From: an uncultured Clostridia bacterium
GTDB taxonomy: Bacteria; Bacillota; Clostridia; Oscillospirales; Acutalibacteraceae
Assembly (NCBI GenBank): GCA_937884625.1
Contig: CALGCE010000288.1
Coordinates: 1 to 6,753 of the forward strand
Direction of reading: 5' to 3'
DNA length: 6,753 bases
The translations under genes and the position numbers were made by a program. The notes beneath the pieces are model-generated. The model made no database searches, was not told where the DNA came from, and was given only the letters and a program-made list of their open reading frames with translations. Shown here one piece after another: positions 5,366-6,753 of this stretch (position 1 is the first letter of the stretch; every line of letters starts with the position of its first letter).

Positions 5366-6753
5366 TTATTCTTTATTTGCCTGTGCAATTATGTTTTGTG
5401 CCAACTGTGCAGGTACGTCCTCGTATCTTGCAAATTCTATACTGAATGTTGCAGTGCCCTGTGTTATTGAACGCATAGCGGTGGAAAAGTCGGACATTTC
5501 CGCAATAGGCACTTCGCCTATTACCTCCTGCATCTTGTTACCCGCAGGGTTCATACCTATTATTCTGCCTCTGCGTTTATTAATGTCGCCTATTACGTCA
5601 CCGAGCATTTCATCGGGTACCAACACTTTAAGGGTTCCTATCGGCTCCATCAGTACGGGATTGGCACTTGAAATTCCTTCCTTAAACGCAATGGATGCGG
5701 CGGTTTTAAATGCCATTTCGGAAGAATCAACCGGATGATAAGAGCCGTCCACCAAGGTGGCTTTTACCCCAACAACGGGATACCCTGCAAGTACACCCTT
5801 TGCGGTACAAGCCTTTAATCCCTTTTCAACGGCGGGGAAGAAGTTCTTAGGCACCGCACCGCCAAACACCTTTTCTTCAAATATGAGTTCCTCACTGTCG
5901 CAAGGCTCAAATTCTATCCATACATCGCCGAACTGACCGTGTCCGCCCGACTGCTTTTTATGACGTCCTTGCACCTTAACAGATTTGCGTATTGTTTCTC
6001 TGTATGCAATCTTCGGCTTTTTGAGTTCAACTTCTGCACCGAATTTTGATTTTAATCTTGATACTATAACGTCAATATGTTGTTCACCCAAAGTAGAAAG
6101 TATTTGTTCGTGGGTTTCGTTATCCATTGTGACATTAATTGTTGGGTCTTCCTCCATAAGCCTGTTAAGACCTGCGGTAATCTTTTCTTCATCACCTTTT
6201 TTAACGGGGTATACCGCCGTTTTGAGCGTAGGTGCAGGGAAGTTTATATCTGCAACTTTAAGTTTTCCGCTAAGTGATAGCGTATCGCCCGTAAGCACAC
6301 CGCCGAGTTTGGAAACAGAACCTATATCGCCTGCCGTTATAACGTCGGCATCTTCCTGCTTTGCACCCTTTAACCACATAATTTTAGAAAGGCGTTCTTC
6401 TTCGCCCGTTCGGTTATTTTTAAGTTTGGCATCGCCTTTAATTTTGCCTGATACTACCTTAAAGTAGGACAGTTTACCTACAAATGGGTCGGCTATTGTT
6501 TTAAATACGAACAGTGCGTCCTCGCCGTTTTCATCAAATCCTATCTCTTTACCGTCATCAAGACATATCTTTCCCACATCGGCAGACGGCATAATTTCAA
6601 GAATACTGTCAACAAACAAAGGTATTGCATCACCCGACTGCTGAACACCGCAGTAAACGGGACAAATATCTCCTGCTGTTATTCCTGCTTTCAAGCCACC
6701 TATAAGTTCTTCTCTTGTAAACTCCTCGCCACCGAAATATTTTTCCATCAGAT
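5366..6753 (-). CDS. fusA: Elongation factor G-like GTPase, C-terminal part (5' end outside window)
   Basis: Translational GTPase of the EF-G family; EF-G moves tRNA and mRNA through the ribosome after peptide bond formation and helps in ribosome recycling. About 461 codons are visible, against about 690 in full. The frame continues upstream of an internal ATG at 6748 (a Leu codon precedes it), so that ATG is not the real start. The GTP-binding motifs are outside. Counting from that Met: end of the G domain (1-55), domain II (about 77-162), domain III with EEDPTINV (199-206) and LGEQHIDVI (220-228), domain IV with GGHGQFGDV (268-276) and DGSYHPVDSSEMAFK (334-348), where His338 matches the tip histidine of EF-G, and domain V from about 365 with KRRGRIIGM (391-399). 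The RHKKQSGGHGQFGD and SYHPVDSS wording recalls the EF-G-like paralogue (often called FusA2 or EF-G2) more than the main EF-G, so its housekeeping role is uncertain. Followed by its own terminator. Confidence 0.9.
   Translation of the reverse strand, partial: LMEKYFGGEEFTREELIGGLKAGITAGDICPVYCGVQQSGDAIPLFVDSILEIMPSADVGKICLDDGKEIGFDENGEDALFVFKTIADPFVGKLSYFKVVSGKIKGDAKLKNNRTGEEERLSKIMWLKGAKQEDADVITAGDIGSVSKLGGVLTGDTLSLSGKLKVADINFPAPTLKTAVYPVKKGDEEKITAGLNRLMEEDPTINVTMDNETHEQILSTLGEQHIDVIVSRLKSKFGAEVELKKPKIAYRETIRKSVKVQGRHKKQSGGHGQFGDVWIEFEPCDSEELIFEEKVFGGAVPKNFFPAVEKGLKACTAKGVLAGYPVVGVKATLVDGSYHPVDSSEMAFKTAASIAFKEGISSANPVLMEPIGTLKVLVPDEMLGDVIGDINKRRGRIIGMNPAGNKMQEVIGEVPIAEMSDFSTAMRSITQGTATFSIEFARYEDVPAQLAQNIIAQANKE

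Noticed and set aside
5985..6467. Plus-strand open frame of 160 codons opposite the EF-G-like gene
   Set aside because: Ser/Pro-rich mirror of domain II-III codons; the minus-strand frame is clearly the conserved one.

Overview
The window carries most of a bacterial F-type (F1Fo) ATP synthase operon. Every gene lies on the minus strand, so transcription runs from high to low coordinates. The base composition is moderately AT-rich, and the gene order atpI-B-E-F-H-A-G-D is the one usual in Firmicutes. AGGAG/AGGTGA-type ribosome binding sites are common, the subunits are rich in cysteine, and an EF-G-like gene sits upstream. Together these suggest a strictly anaerobic, low-GC Firmicute, most likely a gut-type member of the Clostridia. 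That placement is inference from style; no marker here fixes the taxon.

Layout from right to left. 6753-5366 is the C-terminal two thirds of an elongation factor G-like GTPase, with its start outside the window. 5346-5302 is a hairpin that looks like its intrinsic terminator. 5282-5254 is a well-formed sigma-70-type promoter (TTGACT, 17 bp, TATCAT) that would start the ATP synthase transcript about 27 nt before the first gene. Then follow an AtpI-like small membrane protein (5220-4909), atpB/subunit a (4912-4022), atpE/subunit c (4005-3796), atpF/subunit b (3771-3271), atpH/subunit delta (3274-3053), atpA/alpha (3023-1512), atpG/gamma (1519-644) and the first 209 codons of atpD/beta (627-1). 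The rest of atpD, and atpC (epsilon) if present, lie beyond the left edge. The genes are packed tightly, with three overlaps (atpI/atpB 4 nt, atpF/atpH 4 nt, atpA/atpG 8 nt) and other gaps of at most about 30 nt. No gene-free stretch exceeds 150 nt.

The products build one machine. Subunits a, c and b form the membrane ion channel, rotor ring and peripheral stalk. Delta joins the stalk to F1. Alpha, beta and gamma form the catalytic head and central shaft. AtpI-type proteins are thought to help c-ring assembly or cation supply.

I do not see a new biological system here. The real departures from the textbook enzyme are: a delta subunit cut down to its C-terminal domain (73 residues); a c subunit with an E-S-T-x-x-Y site like that of sodium enzymes but with Met at the conserved Gln ligand position; a subunit a with an extra N-terminal membrane hairpin and a Met where E. 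coli has Glu219; and unusual cysteine placement, including one next to the essential arginine of subunit a.
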